A DNA stretch of 64,000 nucleotides, from positions 6,424,920 through 6,488,919 of the forward strand of contig NZ_LR593887.1 of NCBI RefSeq assembly GCF_901538355.1, read 5' to 3'. The notes under the pieces are model-generated. The model was not told the DNA's origin and made no database searches. It saw nothing but the letters and a program-made list of their open reading frames with translations. How positions within the stretch are numbered: the first letter of the stretch is position 1; every line of letters begins with the position of its first letter. Positions 1-8,507 of this stretch are shown one piece after another. The position numbers and the translations under genes were made by a program. Origin of the DNA: Tuwongella immobilis. Its GTDB lineage: Bacteria > Planctomycetota > Planctomycetia > Gemmatales > Gemmataceae.

Positions 1-38
1 GAACAATCCAAGAAATCCCACTTGGAGAACGCAAGACG

Positions 39-1412
39 ATGGCAATCACATTGACGGGCACTGGCGGGCTGTTCACGCGGCTGGGCAAGATCGGCAAGGC
101 GATCCGCGACATCAACACGTTCCAGGGGACCACGGCCCCAGCGTTCATCTCCGGGATCATGGGCCAATACGACTCGCTCCGGCCCGCTGTCGCCGATGTG
201 CCGCCGTTGCAGTCGAAAGTGCAAGGAGATGTCGCGCTGATCCTGCCGACGCTCCAAGCGGTCGCGCGTGAGACGCTCTATCAGATGGTGCTGGCTGACA
301 CTCCATCGGCATCCCTTTCCCTCGAAACACAACTCCGCGAACTCGTCCGACAGATGAACGGCGGCCCTACCACAGTCAAAGCCTCGACGGTCGGCTTGTC
401 AGTGGGTTCGCTGTCGATCGGCTCGCCAAGCTGGAACGGTGTCCTGGTCACCAGCACCAAGCGCGGCGATGGGTTGGTGCAAGAACTGATCATCCCCGAA
501 GTGGGTCGGTTGGTCTGCTCGCAGGATTCGCAGACGGGCGGCGCCACAGCAGGCAACGAGGTGTTCACGTACACCGGCGAGCCCGCATCCACCTCGGCGT
601 GGGACTCCGGCTGGCCGGAAGGTTCCGGCGCGGCAACCAGCCTCACCGCGATCGATGGTGGCGAGGATGCTGGCTTGAATCTGCTCACCAACAGCGACTT
701 CGAGACGTTTGTCAGCAACACGCCATCGCGTTGGGTCTTGGGCGGCGCCTATGCGGGAACGCTGGTTCGAGAGTCTACCGCACAGTTCTTCGATGGTGCC
801 AAGTCGGTCGAGTTCGTCGGCGATGCCACGACCAATCTCCAGATGGAGCAGACGTTCGCGGACTCGATCAATGGCACCAGCAGTGTGCTATTCCCCGAGC
901 GATCGTATGCGATCAATCTGTGGCTGAAGGTCAACTCGGTGCCTGCTGCGGGTGTGATCACGGTCTCGCTGGTCGATGGCAGCGGCACGGTCATCAATGA
1001 TTCGCAAGGGACGGCAAACAGCTTCACGATCTCCGCGCCTGGGCTGACCACCAGTTGGGCCAGTCGAACGGGTGTGTTCCGCCTGCCTCGCGTGCTGCCG
1101 GACGTGGTGAAGCTCCGCATCCGCGCCACCACGGCGATCAGCTCGGGCACATCGGTGTTCATGGACCGCGCCGCGATGGGCAGCATGGTGACGCTGTATG
1201 CAGGTGGCCCGCTGGCCGCGATCTTCAGCGGCAGCTCGAAGTTCATCGGCGGGGATGGCTGGGAGATCACGGCCACGAATGACCGTGGTGGCGCGACGCT
1301 GGGAAGCACGTTCCAGGCTTTGTTCGATCGCCTGTTCGGGACACGGCAGCTTGGCATTTTGTTGCCCAGCGCGGGTAGCCCAACGATCGCTGACACGCTG
1401 ATCACCAGCTAA
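39..1412 (+). CDS. Phage structural protein with jelly-roll-like domain
   Basis: A 457-residue protein of unknown exact role that opens the prophage-like block. No signal peptide or membrane helix is visible. The N-terminal ~100 residues are helical, and residues ~110-210 are rich in Ser, Gly and Thr. Residues ~215-385 read like a carbohydrate-binding beta-sandwich: they start NLLTNSDFE and contain alternating hydrophobic strands such as SYAINLWLKV and VVKLRIRATT. Such modules are common in phage tail or baseplate proteins. The ATG has GGAG (24-27) upstream. The next three genes follow almost without gaps, so this is probably the first visible member of a virion operon. Inference: an adsorption-related or other structural protein. 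A host surface protein is less likely because there is no export signal. Confidence 0.55.
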   Translation: MAITLTGTGGLFTRLGKIGKAIRDINTFQGTTAPAFISGIMGQYDSLRPAVADVPPLQSKVQGDVALILPTLQAVARETLYQMVLADTPSASLSLETQLRELVRQMNGGPTTVKASTVGLSVGSLSIGSPSWNGVLVTSTKRGDGLVQELIIPEVGRLVCSQDSQTGGATAGNEVFTYTGEPASTSAWDSGWPEGSGAATSLTAIDGGEDAGLNLLTNSDFETFVSNTPSRWVLGGAYAGTLVRESTAQFFDGAKSVEFVGDATTNLQMEQTFADSINGTSSVLFPERSYAINLWLKVNSVPAAGVITVSLVDGSGTVINDSQGTANSFTISAPGLTTSWASRTGVFRLPRVLPDVVKLRIRATTAISSGTSVFMDRAAMGSMVTLYAGGPLAAIFSGSSKFIGGDGWEITATNDRGGATLGSTFQALFDRLFGTRQLGILLPSAGSPTIADTLITS

Positions 1413-1423
1413 GGAGTCCGCCT

Positions 1424-1924
1424 GTGGCGATTGAGTATGGGCTACCCACCACCCCACCTGAGGTTCTCGCGGCGGTGGAAACCTGGCTGGTCTCGAAGGC
1501 GATCCTGCCCGCCCACCTGATTTTCGCCACGGTGGCACCGATCGACGAGCTGGAAGGACAGCCACCTGGCGATCGCTTTGTCACACTCGCAATCCCGAAG
1601 CTGACAGCCGCCATGGGCGACCAGATCGGTGGTGGGCGATACCCAGTGACCATGCAGGGCGAGTTGGAAATCACAGCGTGGGCCCGGTTGGACGTCGACC
1701 AATACTTGCGTGCCCGCAATCATCTGCAATCACCACTCGGGGCTTGGGCGTTGGTGGGTTCGATTGCGACCATTGTCCAGACAGACTTCCAGTCGCTGGG
1801 CAAATCGATCCTGGCCGAACCGTTGCGGCTGAAGTCGATTGAAGCGCAGCAGACCAAGACGCGGTCGCTTCACCGGGTGCGGATGACCTTGGAATTTGGT
1901 CTGGTGCTTAAGGTGGCAACATGA
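1424..1924 (+). CDS. Phage protein, possible tail terminator or head-tail joining protein
   Basis: A 166-residue protein starting at GTG 1424, with AGGAG of the ribosome binding site at 1412-1416, 11 bases after the previous stop. The fold looks like alternating alpha/beta with no signal or membrane segment. Its size, and a layout of an N-terminal helix (PPEVLAAVETWLVSK) followed by strands, resemble small phage neck or tail-terminator proteins, but no diagnostic motif was found. The stop overlaps the next ATG in an ATGA (1921-1924), which suggests translational coupling. The role is inferred from context only. Confidence 0.5.
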   Translation: MAIEYGLPTTPPEVLAAVETWLVSKAILPAHLIFATVAPIDELEGQPPGDRFVTLAIPKLTAAMGDQIGGGRYPVTMQGELEITAWARLDVDQYLRARNHLQSPLGAWALVGSIATIVQTDFQSLGKSILAEPLRLKSIEAQQTKTRSLHRVRMTLEFGLVLKVAT

Positions 1925-4470
1925 GTGATGCGATTGAGATCAGCTTGACGTCCTACGATGAATATCGCGGCGGACAGCGTCAACGCAGGAAATTTCATTT
2001 GCCGGATCCCGAACTGGAAGCGGCGGTCAACGCATGGCTGGATGCGGATAATCCTGATGCGGTGTCCGTACTGGATCCGGGCTGGCCAGGTGTGAGCGCG
2101 GTCCATCTCTGCCCGCCTCGTCCGCATGTGCCCAAATCGATACCGCTCAATTGTCTGTATTGGCCAGTCGGCGCGAGCCGATGTGGTTTGTTCCGTGGGT
2201 TGATGGCTCCACAATCGCTGCCTGCTGTTTCAAACACGACGGGTATTGCAACGTGGTTCCTGGAATTTCGCCAGACCCGCGATGGACGGGTGGTGAAAGA
2301 ACTCGTTGTCGAAATGCATCTGGTAAGCGAAATCCCACTGTCTCGGATCGCTCCAGGATTTGTTCTGCTGACATTTGTGGACTATCGTTTCTTTTCCCGT
2401 GGGCGGCTTTACGATCCAGCGGATGCAATAATTGGTTTGCCCTCGTCGTTTCAAAGTGGGATTCCAACCCCAGTCAATCCGGCCAACATCCAATCCGACG
2501 ATTTTTCCACGACGGGGCTTTTAGGCATTTCCGCAGGCGTGGCATTGGACTCTTTGGCTGCCACCAACGCAGGGTTCCGCTCGTACCCATATGTGCTGAA
2601 TAATCGGGAAAACACCGGATCGATTCTGAGCGGTGATCCATACCATCGATTCGTGACCTGGGCTGCTGCAAATGAAGCAGCTGACGCGACGTTCCCACAG
2701 TTTTTTTCGGGCGGCAAAGATCGTGTCCCGCTCGGGCGAATCCGTGGGCGGGACGTTACCACCCCGCTGATAGCGCGTACAAATTTTGGACAGATTGTCA
2801 GGGAGAACGAGACAGGAGAAATCCTGCCGGAAGTGTACTACTGGATGACACCGCAGTGGAATCGACCGGAGGGGTTCATCTATCCGATCGGTCACCAAGT
2901 CTACACGCGGATGAACAACCAGAATGGCAACATCACGTTTGATGTTCTCACCTCGCCAATCACCACGCCACCGACCGTCGATTTCTGGTCGTTGATGCCT
3001 GCAATCCATCGCGATCGGGTGGTGTTCGATCTTCGGGATGATGAGACCGATTGGGCGTTATTCGCTGGGATTGGATCCGCGGCTGAGATCGAAGCGGATT
3101 GGCGGCGGCCTCGATTCTACCGGGAGCGCGTGACGACCACGCCTGACAACATTGCCGCGCTGCAAAAAATTGCTCTTGCCATGCACCGCAATTGGTACGA
3201 ATCGGCAGCGGTGTCATACCACGGGATCATCAATGGATTCGCGGTCATTTCCCCAGACTTGGGGCACGACATCACGTACCATTTCAAACGAGATCATGTC
3301 GCGGTCCACATCTTCAAAAATGTCTTGCAACATCGCCACCGCGTGAATTTAGAACGTGGGGATCAGACCCTGTTTTTGCCTGCGAATATGAACACGCTGG
3401 TGCCAAACCAATCGATTAACTCGCCTCGTGTGCTAACATCAGCCGACCGCTTTGGAATCAACACCACGGAACGGCAATTTTACACAGCCGCATTGCCAAA
3501 CCTTGGACTGTTTGCCGGTGTGTATTCAATCCCTGGCAAATGCATTACTCCAGGCACCGTGGAACGGTACCACTTTTCGGGTGACACTTGGGGCCATATC
3601 ATCCGCGATCTGACCGACGCCACAAATACAGGGCTGATCGGGAAAATCCGACCAGAGATGCTGGCACCCGATGCAGACTGGAGCCGCATCGCAAACAACC
3701 CCGTGTTTATGTATCCCCAAGGTGGGATCGATGGCGGAATGATCCGTCCAGGAACTATCCCTTGGCAGCTCGCGCCGAGTGGCGTGATTCCTGCATCGAA
3801 AATCAGCGGGTTGAACCAAGCGATTCGTGCTTTGTTGCAACTCGACAAGATCAGCAATTCGTTGCTTCAGGACAACGCTGTTTCGCCCAACAAAATCGTG
3901 GCGGGATCCATCACCAGCGCAAAACTGGCAAACAACTCGGTTACGGCGGTCAAGATTGCCGACGGGACGATCACGCTCGACAAGTTCCACCCAAGCATCC
4001 GGGCCGATCTACCCATCCGAGCAATCGAGGTAATGGCTGGCAGCGTTGCAACCTCAGCGTTGGTGGATGAAGCTGTCACCGCCGCAAAACTTGCAGCGGA
4101 GTCGGTTACGACTCCCAAGATTGCACCGGGTGCCATTACGGCTGACAAACTCGCTCCAGGTGTGCTTTCGACTCCGGGTGCTAATTCGGTCGGCACATCC
4201 CAGTTACAGGATGACTCGGTCACTGCTAACAAGCTCGCGGCGGAGTCTGTGACCACTACCAAGATTGCACCAGGTGCGGTTACCAACGCCCAAATGGCGC
4301 CATTGTCAGTGGGCACCGGGCAGTACCAAGGGAATTCGGTCACGGACTTTGCGTTGGCAGCAAACGCAGTCACAACCCCGAAACTGGCGGATGGGGCGGT
4401 GAACGCGGCCAAGATCGCGGCGGGTGCCGCGTTCAAGGTCGGTGACATTCTTCGAGGGGAGACATTCTGA
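1921..4470 (+). CDS. Large phage tail or fibre-like protein with C-terminal VT-KIA repeats
   Basis: An 849-residue protein coupled by ATGA to the gene before it. The first ~620 residues are of mixed composition and match no family I can name. From about residue 640 the sequence becomes a tandem array of short units of the form SVTxxKLAxxSVTTxKIAxGAIT, roughly a dozen in all. This pattern is familiar from phage tail fibres and bacterial surface stalks that form trimeric beta-rich shafts. Two units, KLAAESVTT at 4087 and 4231, are also nearly identical at DNA level, so the shaft has grown by internal duplication. The end (KVGDILRGETF) overlaps the next ATG by one base. Likely role: fibre shaft or host-binding part of the virion. 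Particle assembly itself cannot be seen from sequence. Confidence 0.6.
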   Translation: MSDAIEISLTSYDEYRGGQRQRRKFHLPDPELEAAVNAWLDADNPDAVSVLDPGWPGVSAVHLCPPRPHVPKSIPLNCLYWPVGASRCGLFRGLMAPQSLPAVSNTTGIATWFLEFRQTRDGRVVKELVVEMHLVSEIPLSRIAPGFVLLTFVDYRFFSRGRLYDPADAIIGLPSSFQSGIPTPVNPANIQSDDFSTTGLLGISAGVALDSLAATNAGFRSYPYVLNNRENTGSILSGDPYHRFVTWAAANEAADATFPQFFSGGKDRVPLGRIRGRDVTTPLIARTNFGQIVRENETGEILPEVYYWMTPQWNRPEGFIYPIGHQVYTRMNNQNGNITFDVLTSPITTPPTVDFWSLMPAIHRDRVVFDLRDDETDWALFAGIGSAAEIEADWRRPRFYRERVTTTPDNIAALQKIALAMHRNWYESAAVSYHGIINGFAVISPDLGHDITYHFKRDHVAVHIFKNVLQHRHRVNLERGDQTLFLPANMNTLVPNQSINSPRVLTSADRFGINTTERQFYTAALPNLGLFAGVYSIPGKCITPGTVERYHFSGDTWGHIIRDLTDATNTGLIGKIRPEMLAPDADWSRIANNPVFMYPQGGIDGGMIRPGTIPWQLAPSGVIPASKISGLNQAIRALLQLDKISNSLLQDNAVSPNKIVAGSITSAKLANNSVTAVKIADGTITLDKFHPSIRADLPIRAIEVMAGSVATSALVDEAVTAAKLAAESVTTPKIAPGAITADKLAPGVLSTPGANSVGTSQLQDDSVTANKLAAESVTTTKIAPGAVTNAQMAPLSVGTGQYQGNSVTDFALAANAVTTPKLADGAVNAAKIAAGAAFKVGDILRGETF

Positions 4471-5864
4471 TGAGTGAAGAGTTCAGCGGGCGGATCATTC
4501 TCAGCACCGGCCCAGCTTCGAGGATCGCAACAAAGGCACCACTGTCTGCCGACGGGGAACCGCTTTGGGCGACCGACACCAAGACGCTGTACGTTTGCCA
4601 AGGTGGGAAAGCGATTCAGATCAGCTCGAGTGGCGGACTCGCAACCGTCGCAGTCGCATCGGCTGGCGGGCTGTCGGGCGACGGCGACACGGCGCCTCTG
4701 CGGATCAATTCCACCAACATGCCTGACAATCCGGAACCAGACGCGGCAGCATATTTGGCGATCCTTGGCGGTGATGGTGCCGACGTGGAGCGGTGCAAGA
4801 TTGGAAATATGCTTGAATCTGCGGTGTCTGGTGATGTGACAATCACGGATACCGGGGCGGCGAGTGTCGTTGCCATTCGAGGCGTCAGCGTTGCGGCCAC
4901 CGCGCCATCAACGAATCAAGTGCTCACCTATAACGGCACCGTCTGGACGCCAGCCGCGCTGCCTGCCAGCCCACCGCCGCCGCCAGCCGTGGACGTCGGC
5001 AATATCCCCGGCCCGCTTCGAATTGGTGCCACTGAGACGGTATCGTTTTCGACCAACACGACGATCACTCTCGGAAGCACTACTACCCATCTCCGGTTGA
5101 ATAACACAGCAGGCGCGCTGCGAAATCTGCTCGGGATTACGGGCGGGTCGCAAGGGCGGGTTCTATATGTCACCAATGTCGGCGCCGATGTTGACGTGAT
5201 CCATGTCAGCACGTCTGCGACTGCTGGCAATCGGCTGCTGTCGTGGTCCGGGACATCAAACACCGCTTTCGTCCGTCTTGCGTTCGGCGAGACGATGACT
5301 TTGGTCTATCAGACCAACTGGAGCGGAACGGGGGTGGACGTGTGGGAGGCGGTGGCGGTCACGCCGTTTTCGATCCCCAACGCACGAGTGGTCGGATTGG
5401 GTGCGCTTGCGTTACGAAACACTTTCATCGGCAATGACAATTCGACGGTGAAAACGCTTTCAGTGGCGAACCAAGATCTGACCACGACAAACTGGACCGA
5501 CGCAAGTGGACTAATCACGGACACCCTGCCGGCTGGGCTTTATGACATCACCTTGAATCTACGGTTCAATATCAACTATCCCTCTGGTGGGTTCATCACT
5601 GCTCGGCTGATGGATGATCTTGGCAATGTGGTTCAGGAGTCATCGGCAGACGCGATTCGATTCGTCGCTAATTCAAACCAGAACGGCGTTTCGCTCCAAT
5701 CGACTACGTCGGTAAGCTGGCAAGTTGCTCCTTCTGCAAACCGCACTTACAAAGTGCAATTGCAAACGAGTGTCGCCCACACGTCTGGCCCACCAGCTGT
5801 CACCGCACGGATTTCCAGCGGAACGATTGGAAGGACAACTTTGCTGACGCGCCGTGTCGCGTAA
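4470..5864 (+). CDS. Phage tail-fibre-like protein with tropism-determinant-type N-terminus
   Basis: A 464-residue protein whose ATG shares one base with the stop of the fibre gene before it. Residues 20-50 contain KAPLSADGEPLWATDTKTLYV, the pattern seen at the N-terminus of many phage tail-fibre and major-tropism-determinant-like proteins (DGEPLYATDTKRLYVG type). The middle is Gly, Thr and Ser rich with beta-strand periodicity and a proline run (PASPPPPPAVD). The last ~150 residues look like a beta-sandwich head. There is no C-type lectin hypervariable signature, template repeat or reverse transcriptase nearby, so diversity generation is not supported. Probably the distal fibre or receptor-binding component that works with the repeat protein before it. 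Confidence 0.6.
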   Translation: MSEEFSGRIILSTGPASRIATKAPLSADGEPLWATDTKTLYVCQGGKAIQISSSGGLATVAVASAGGLSGDGDTAPLRINSTNMPDNPEPDAAAYLAILGGDGADVERCKIGNMLESAVSGDVTITDTGAASVVAIRGVSVAATAPSTNQVLTYNGTVWTPAALPASPPPPPAVDVGNIPGPLRIGATETVSFSTNTTITLGSTTTHLRLNNTAGALRNLLGITGGSQGRVLYVTNVGADVDVIHVSTSATAGNRLLSWSGTSNTAFVRLAFGETMTLVYQTNWSGTGVDVWEAVAVTPFSIPNARVVGLGALALRNTFIGNDNSTVKTLSVANQDLTTTNWTDASGLITDTLPAGLYDITLNLRFNINYPSGGFITARLMDDLGNVVQESSADAIRFVANSNQNGVSLQSTTSVSWQVAPSANRTYKVQLQTSVAHTSGPPAVTARISSGTIGRTTLLTRRVA

Positions 5865-5874
5865 TCCCATTTCC

Positions 5875-5930
5875 CCTCGGCAGGAACAATCCAACGTCTT
5901 GACCATGCGAGACGCTGATTCCTGTCGAGG
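5875..5930 (+). promoter_or_regulatory. Hairpin covering the RBS of the following gene
   Basis: Between the fibre gene and the next gene lies an imperfect inverted repeat. The left arm is CCTCGGCAGGAA (5875-5886) and the right arm is TTCCTGTCGAGG (5919-5930), with one G-U pair. A second small stem, CGTCT (5895-5899) / AGACG (5910-5914), lies inside. The right arm contains the GAGG that would serve as ribosome binding site for the ATG at 5938. There is no T tract, so it is not a classical terminator. The arms closely resemble those of the terminator at 8441-8473. A role in translational control is inference. Confidence 0.5.
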
Positions 5931-5937
5931 GTAACCC

Positions 5938-6633
5938 ATGCGAATAATGCTGACCGTCCTCTCTCTGTGCATCCTGCACATCCCCGCACGCGCTGACCCG
6001 ATGATCTCCCTGCCGCCGACGCTCACCGCCCAGCCAGGTCGGCTGCTCCGCATCACGGCAGAGGCACCCGACGCAAAGCTGGTCCGATGGATCGTGACTG
6101 GGGAAGCGGACCTCATCCCACTCAATGAGTCGGGCAAGTCCGCCATCTTCTCGGCTGCGACTTCTGGCACTTACAAAATCGTCGCATACACGGCCAAGGG
6201 TGACATCCCTTCTGAGCCCGCTGTCTGCGTCGTGACCGTGGGCAATCCAACTCCACCGGCGCCCCCGACTCCACCCACTCCGACGCCGCCGACCGACCCG
6301 CTGGCCGCCGAGCTGCGGGCATTGCTCGCGGCGGACAGTTCGCCGGAGAAGGGCAAGCATGTCGAGGCCCTTTGTGAGCTGTACCGGCAGGCACAGGTGA
6401 CGGCTGACGATCCTGCGGTTGGAACCGCGGGGGCGTTGGCCGAGATCCTGAAGCGGTCCAGTGCGGCATTGGTGCCATCAACCGCACTGATCGGAGTGCG
6501 GAAGCGAGTGTCAGAGGTCCTCGGGGAGTCGCTGCCCAGCAACCCTGCTGAGCGATTGACTGCCGAGTCTCGAACTCGGGCAAAAGCGGCTTTCGCCCGA
6601 GCCCAAAAGGCTCTTTGTGAGGTGACAAAGTAA
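5938..6633 (+). CDS. Exported Ig-like protein of the prophage
   Basis: A 231-residue protein with a cleavable-looking signal peptide (MRIMLTVLSLCILHIPARA, cleavage near residue 19). Residues ~22-100 look like a single Ig or PKD-like beta-sandwich, ending CVVTVGNP. A proline-rich hinge (PPAPPTPPTPTPP) follows, then a ~130-residue helical tail with several Ala-rich helices. It starts the exported-protein cassette of the prophage; its stop overlaps the ATG of the papain-like protease by one base (TAATG), so the two are likely made together. The RBS is held in a predicted hairpin. Function unknown; a partner or wall-binding subunit of the protease is a reasonable guess. Confidence 0.55.
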   Translation: MRIMLTVLSLCILHIPARADPMISLPPTLTAQPGRLLRITAEAPDAKLVRWIVTGEADLIPLNESGKSAIFSAATSGTYKIVAYTAKGDIPSEPAVCVVTVGNPTPPAPPTPPTPTPPTDPLAAELRALLAADSSPEKGKHVEALCELYRQAQVTADDPAVGTAGALAEILKRSSAALVPSTALIGVRKRVSEVLGESLPSNPAERLTAESRTRAKAAFARAQKALCEVTK

Positions 6634-7691
6634 TGGCCAAATGGTTCAAAATCCTGGCTGCGATCTTGGGTGCGTTGGCGACGGTTACCGCGGCATTCGT
6701 GCTGACGGTGGCCCCCGTCGATCCCGAACCAGTCGCTGTGCCAGGTGCATTCGGTTGGGTCGCTGACCCTGATGCCGTCGCCGAGGTGGCGAAGGTGCAA
6801 CCATCGCCCACCATCGCCCAGACTCCGGCGGGTGGCGTTCCCGTCGAGTCGCTCCCAGACCATGCGTATCTCTGGGAGTTGGAACGCAACGTGACGGGGC
6901 AGAATCCCCCGCCGCAGAATCAAAAATCGGTCGGTTCGTGCGTATCCTTCGGGACCGCCCGTGCAATCGAGCGGACGCTGGCTGGACAACGGCAGGGCGC
7001 TCCCCCCGTTCGTCTGGTCGAAGAAGTCATCTATGGCGGCAGCCGTGTCGAGATTGGTGGCGGGCGAATCAGTGGCGATGGCAGCATCGGTGCCTGGGCC
7101 GCTGAGTTCGTCAAGCAGTACGGCGTCTTGGAGCGTGGAGCGTATCCCGGATACGACTTGCGATCGTACTCCGAATCGCTCTGCCGTGACTTTGGCCGGC
7201 TTGGTGTGCCCGACCCGCTGGAACCCACTGTTCGCAAGTTCCCGGTCAAGTCGATCACCCAAGTGACGACGTGGACCGAAGCCAAGCAAGCGCTGGCCAG
7301 CCGATATGGCATCGCCATCAGCAGCAGCCAGGGGTTCCAGATGCAGCGAGATTCTCGCGGTATCTGCGGGCCGTTTGGCCGCTGGATGCACTGCATGTGT
7401 TTGGATGGATACCATCGGGACGCGGACGGAACCGAGTACGGTCACATCGAGAACAGTTGGGGAGCCGACGCCCACCGTGGCCCGGTCGGGTGGGGCAACC
7501 CATCCACGGCAGGATTCTGGGCCCGCGCTGATGTCATCGACAAGATGCTTCGCCAGGGCGATTCATGGGCGTTCTCGGATGTCCAGGGATTCCCAGCTCG
7601 CCTCGACTGGCTACTGCAAAACAACCCCAAGGAGCGTGCATATGCCGCTGTTTCCAAGGCTACGGAACCGCATCATCACTCGAATCGTTGA
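6633..7691 (+). CDS. Membrane-anchored papain-like (C1 family) cysteine protease
   Basis: A 352-residue protein. Residues ~5-27 form one N-terminal hydrophobic segment (WFKILAAILGALATVTAAF), a signal anchor or uncleaved signal, so the rest should face the periplasm. The catalytic layout is papain-like: Q97 in NQKSVGSC six residues before C103, as in papain QGxCGSC; H253 in WMHCMCLDGY; and N274 in the signature ENSWG. All four hallmark residues are present, so an active protease is plausible. It sits between an exported Ig-like protein and a holin-like gene, inside a prophage. Phage lysis enzymes usually cut glycan or peptide crosslinks; a papain fold could instead cut wall-associated protein. 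That role is inference. Confidence 0.7.
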   Translation: MAKWFKILAAILGALATVTAAFVLTVAPVDPEPVAVPGAFGWVADPDAVAEVAKVQPSPTIAQTPAGGVPVESLPDHAYLWELERNVTGQNPPPQNQKSVGSCVSFGTARAIERTLAGQRQGAPPVRLVEEVIYGGSRVEIGGGRISGDGSIGAWAAEFVKQYGVLERGAYPGYDLRSYSESLCRDFGRLGVPDPLEPTVRKFPVKSITQVTTWTEAKQALASRYGIAISSSQGFQMQRDSRGICGPFGRWMHCMCLDGYHRDADGTEYGHIENSWGADAHRGPVGWGNPSTAGFWARADVIDKMLRQGDSWAFSDVQGFPARLDWLLQNNPKERAYAAVSKATEPHHHSNR

Positions 7692-7701
7692 GGTAATCGG
7701 G

Positions 7702-8409
7702 ATGAACTTTCTCAGTGGCTACAAGACCTACATCGCCGCTCTGGGACTCGCCGGGCTGGCCCTGTACCAACTCAGCCAGGCCCAATTCGAGCTGGCGATG
7801 CAATCGTTCCTGGCCGCGTTGGCAGCGGCGGGCCTTCGTGACGCGGTGGCGAAATCGACCCCGCCCACGCAGCCCACGAACCCGCCCAGCTCGCCGAGCG
7901 ACCCCAACAAAGAGACGATGATTCTCCCCATCCACCCCGTGACGAAGCTGGGTGTCGCGGCAATCGCGGTGCTGTTCCTCGGCAGCGCGGCAATGGCCAG
8001 CGACCCGGCCACGCGGGCCAAGGTGGCACTCGCACTCGCCCAAGCCCAGGCGAGTTGCAGCGTCGAGGCGATCGAAGCCAAGCCCAAGCCCATGACCTAC
8101 GCCGAAGCCCGAGCGGAGGCCATCCGTCAGAACGTGCCACTGATTGTCTGGGTGGGCCAATCTGCCCAGCCGATGAGCGGAGCGGTGAGTGTAGCGGTGG
8201 ATCAATTCGATGGTGCGGATGGCAAAGCTGTTGTAATCGGCAAGCCCGATGCCGGCGATCTCATGCGATTCCGGACCCTCCCCGGGACGCCGTCAGCGGC
8301 AGCGGTGGCGTTGCAGATCGACTGCCCCGACGGGAAGTGCCCGATCCCAACCAGCGCGGCAATCATCGGTGGGGCGGTGCAATTCTGCCCGACCTGCCCC
8401 CGACGATAA
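7702..8409 (+). CDS. Holin-like segment joined to an exported domain
   Basis: A 235-residue protein. I take ATG 7702, 10 bases after the protease stop, because the upstream extension of this frame runs inside the protease gene. Residues 1-72 (MNFLSGYKTYIAALGLAGLA...) look like a small phage membrane protein: one or two short hydrophobic helices, then a Pro/Ser-rich linker. From residue 73 (ATG 7918) a second signal-peptide-like stretch begins (TKLGVAAIAVLFLGSAAMA, Ala cleavage context). It leads into a ~145-residue domain with four cysteines near the end (DCPDGKCP and FCPTCP). Either this is a fusion or there is a second start at 7918, preceded by AAAGAG. Position after the protease supports a lysis-related or membrane role. 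Confidence 0.5.
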   Translation: MNFLSGYKTYIAALGLAGLALYQLSQAQFELAMQSFLAALAAAGLRDAVAKSTPPTQPTNPPSSPSDPNKETMILPIHPVTKLGVAAIAVLFLGSAAMASDPATRAKVALALAQAQASCSVEAIEAKPKPMTYAEARAEAIRQNVPLIVWVGQSAQPMSGAVSVAVDQFDGADGKAVVIGKPDAGDLMRFRTLPGTPSAAAVALQIDCPDGKCPIPTSAAIIGGAVQFCPTCPRR

Positions 8410-8440
8410 TCGCTGATCTCCGCAAGCAACGATCTCCTTG

Positions 8441-8481
8441 TCACCTCGGCAGTCTTCGCGGCTGTCGAGGTGATTTTGTTT
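8441..8481 (+). terminator. Rho-independent terminator of the exported-protein cassette
   Basis: Stem TCACCTCGGCAG (8441-8452) pairs with CTGTCGAGGTGA (8462-8473) with a single G-U pair and a 9-base loop, followed directly by TTTTGTTT (8474-8481). It lies 31 bases after the stop of the holin-like gene and separates this unit from the head module. Confidence 0.75.
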
Positions 8482-8507
8482 CCCACGCTGCTCATGAACA
8501 ATCCGTC

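Noticed and set aside
4470-5864. Possible diversity-generating retroelement target in the fibre gene
   Set aside because: No template repeat, no reverse transcriptase and no adenine-biased variable region are present in the window.
6171-7475. 434-codon leftward frame across the protease cassette
   Set aside because: Antisense to two coding genes with clear motifs. Composition is Arg/Ser/Pro/Asp-rich, as expected for a GC-rich antisense frame.
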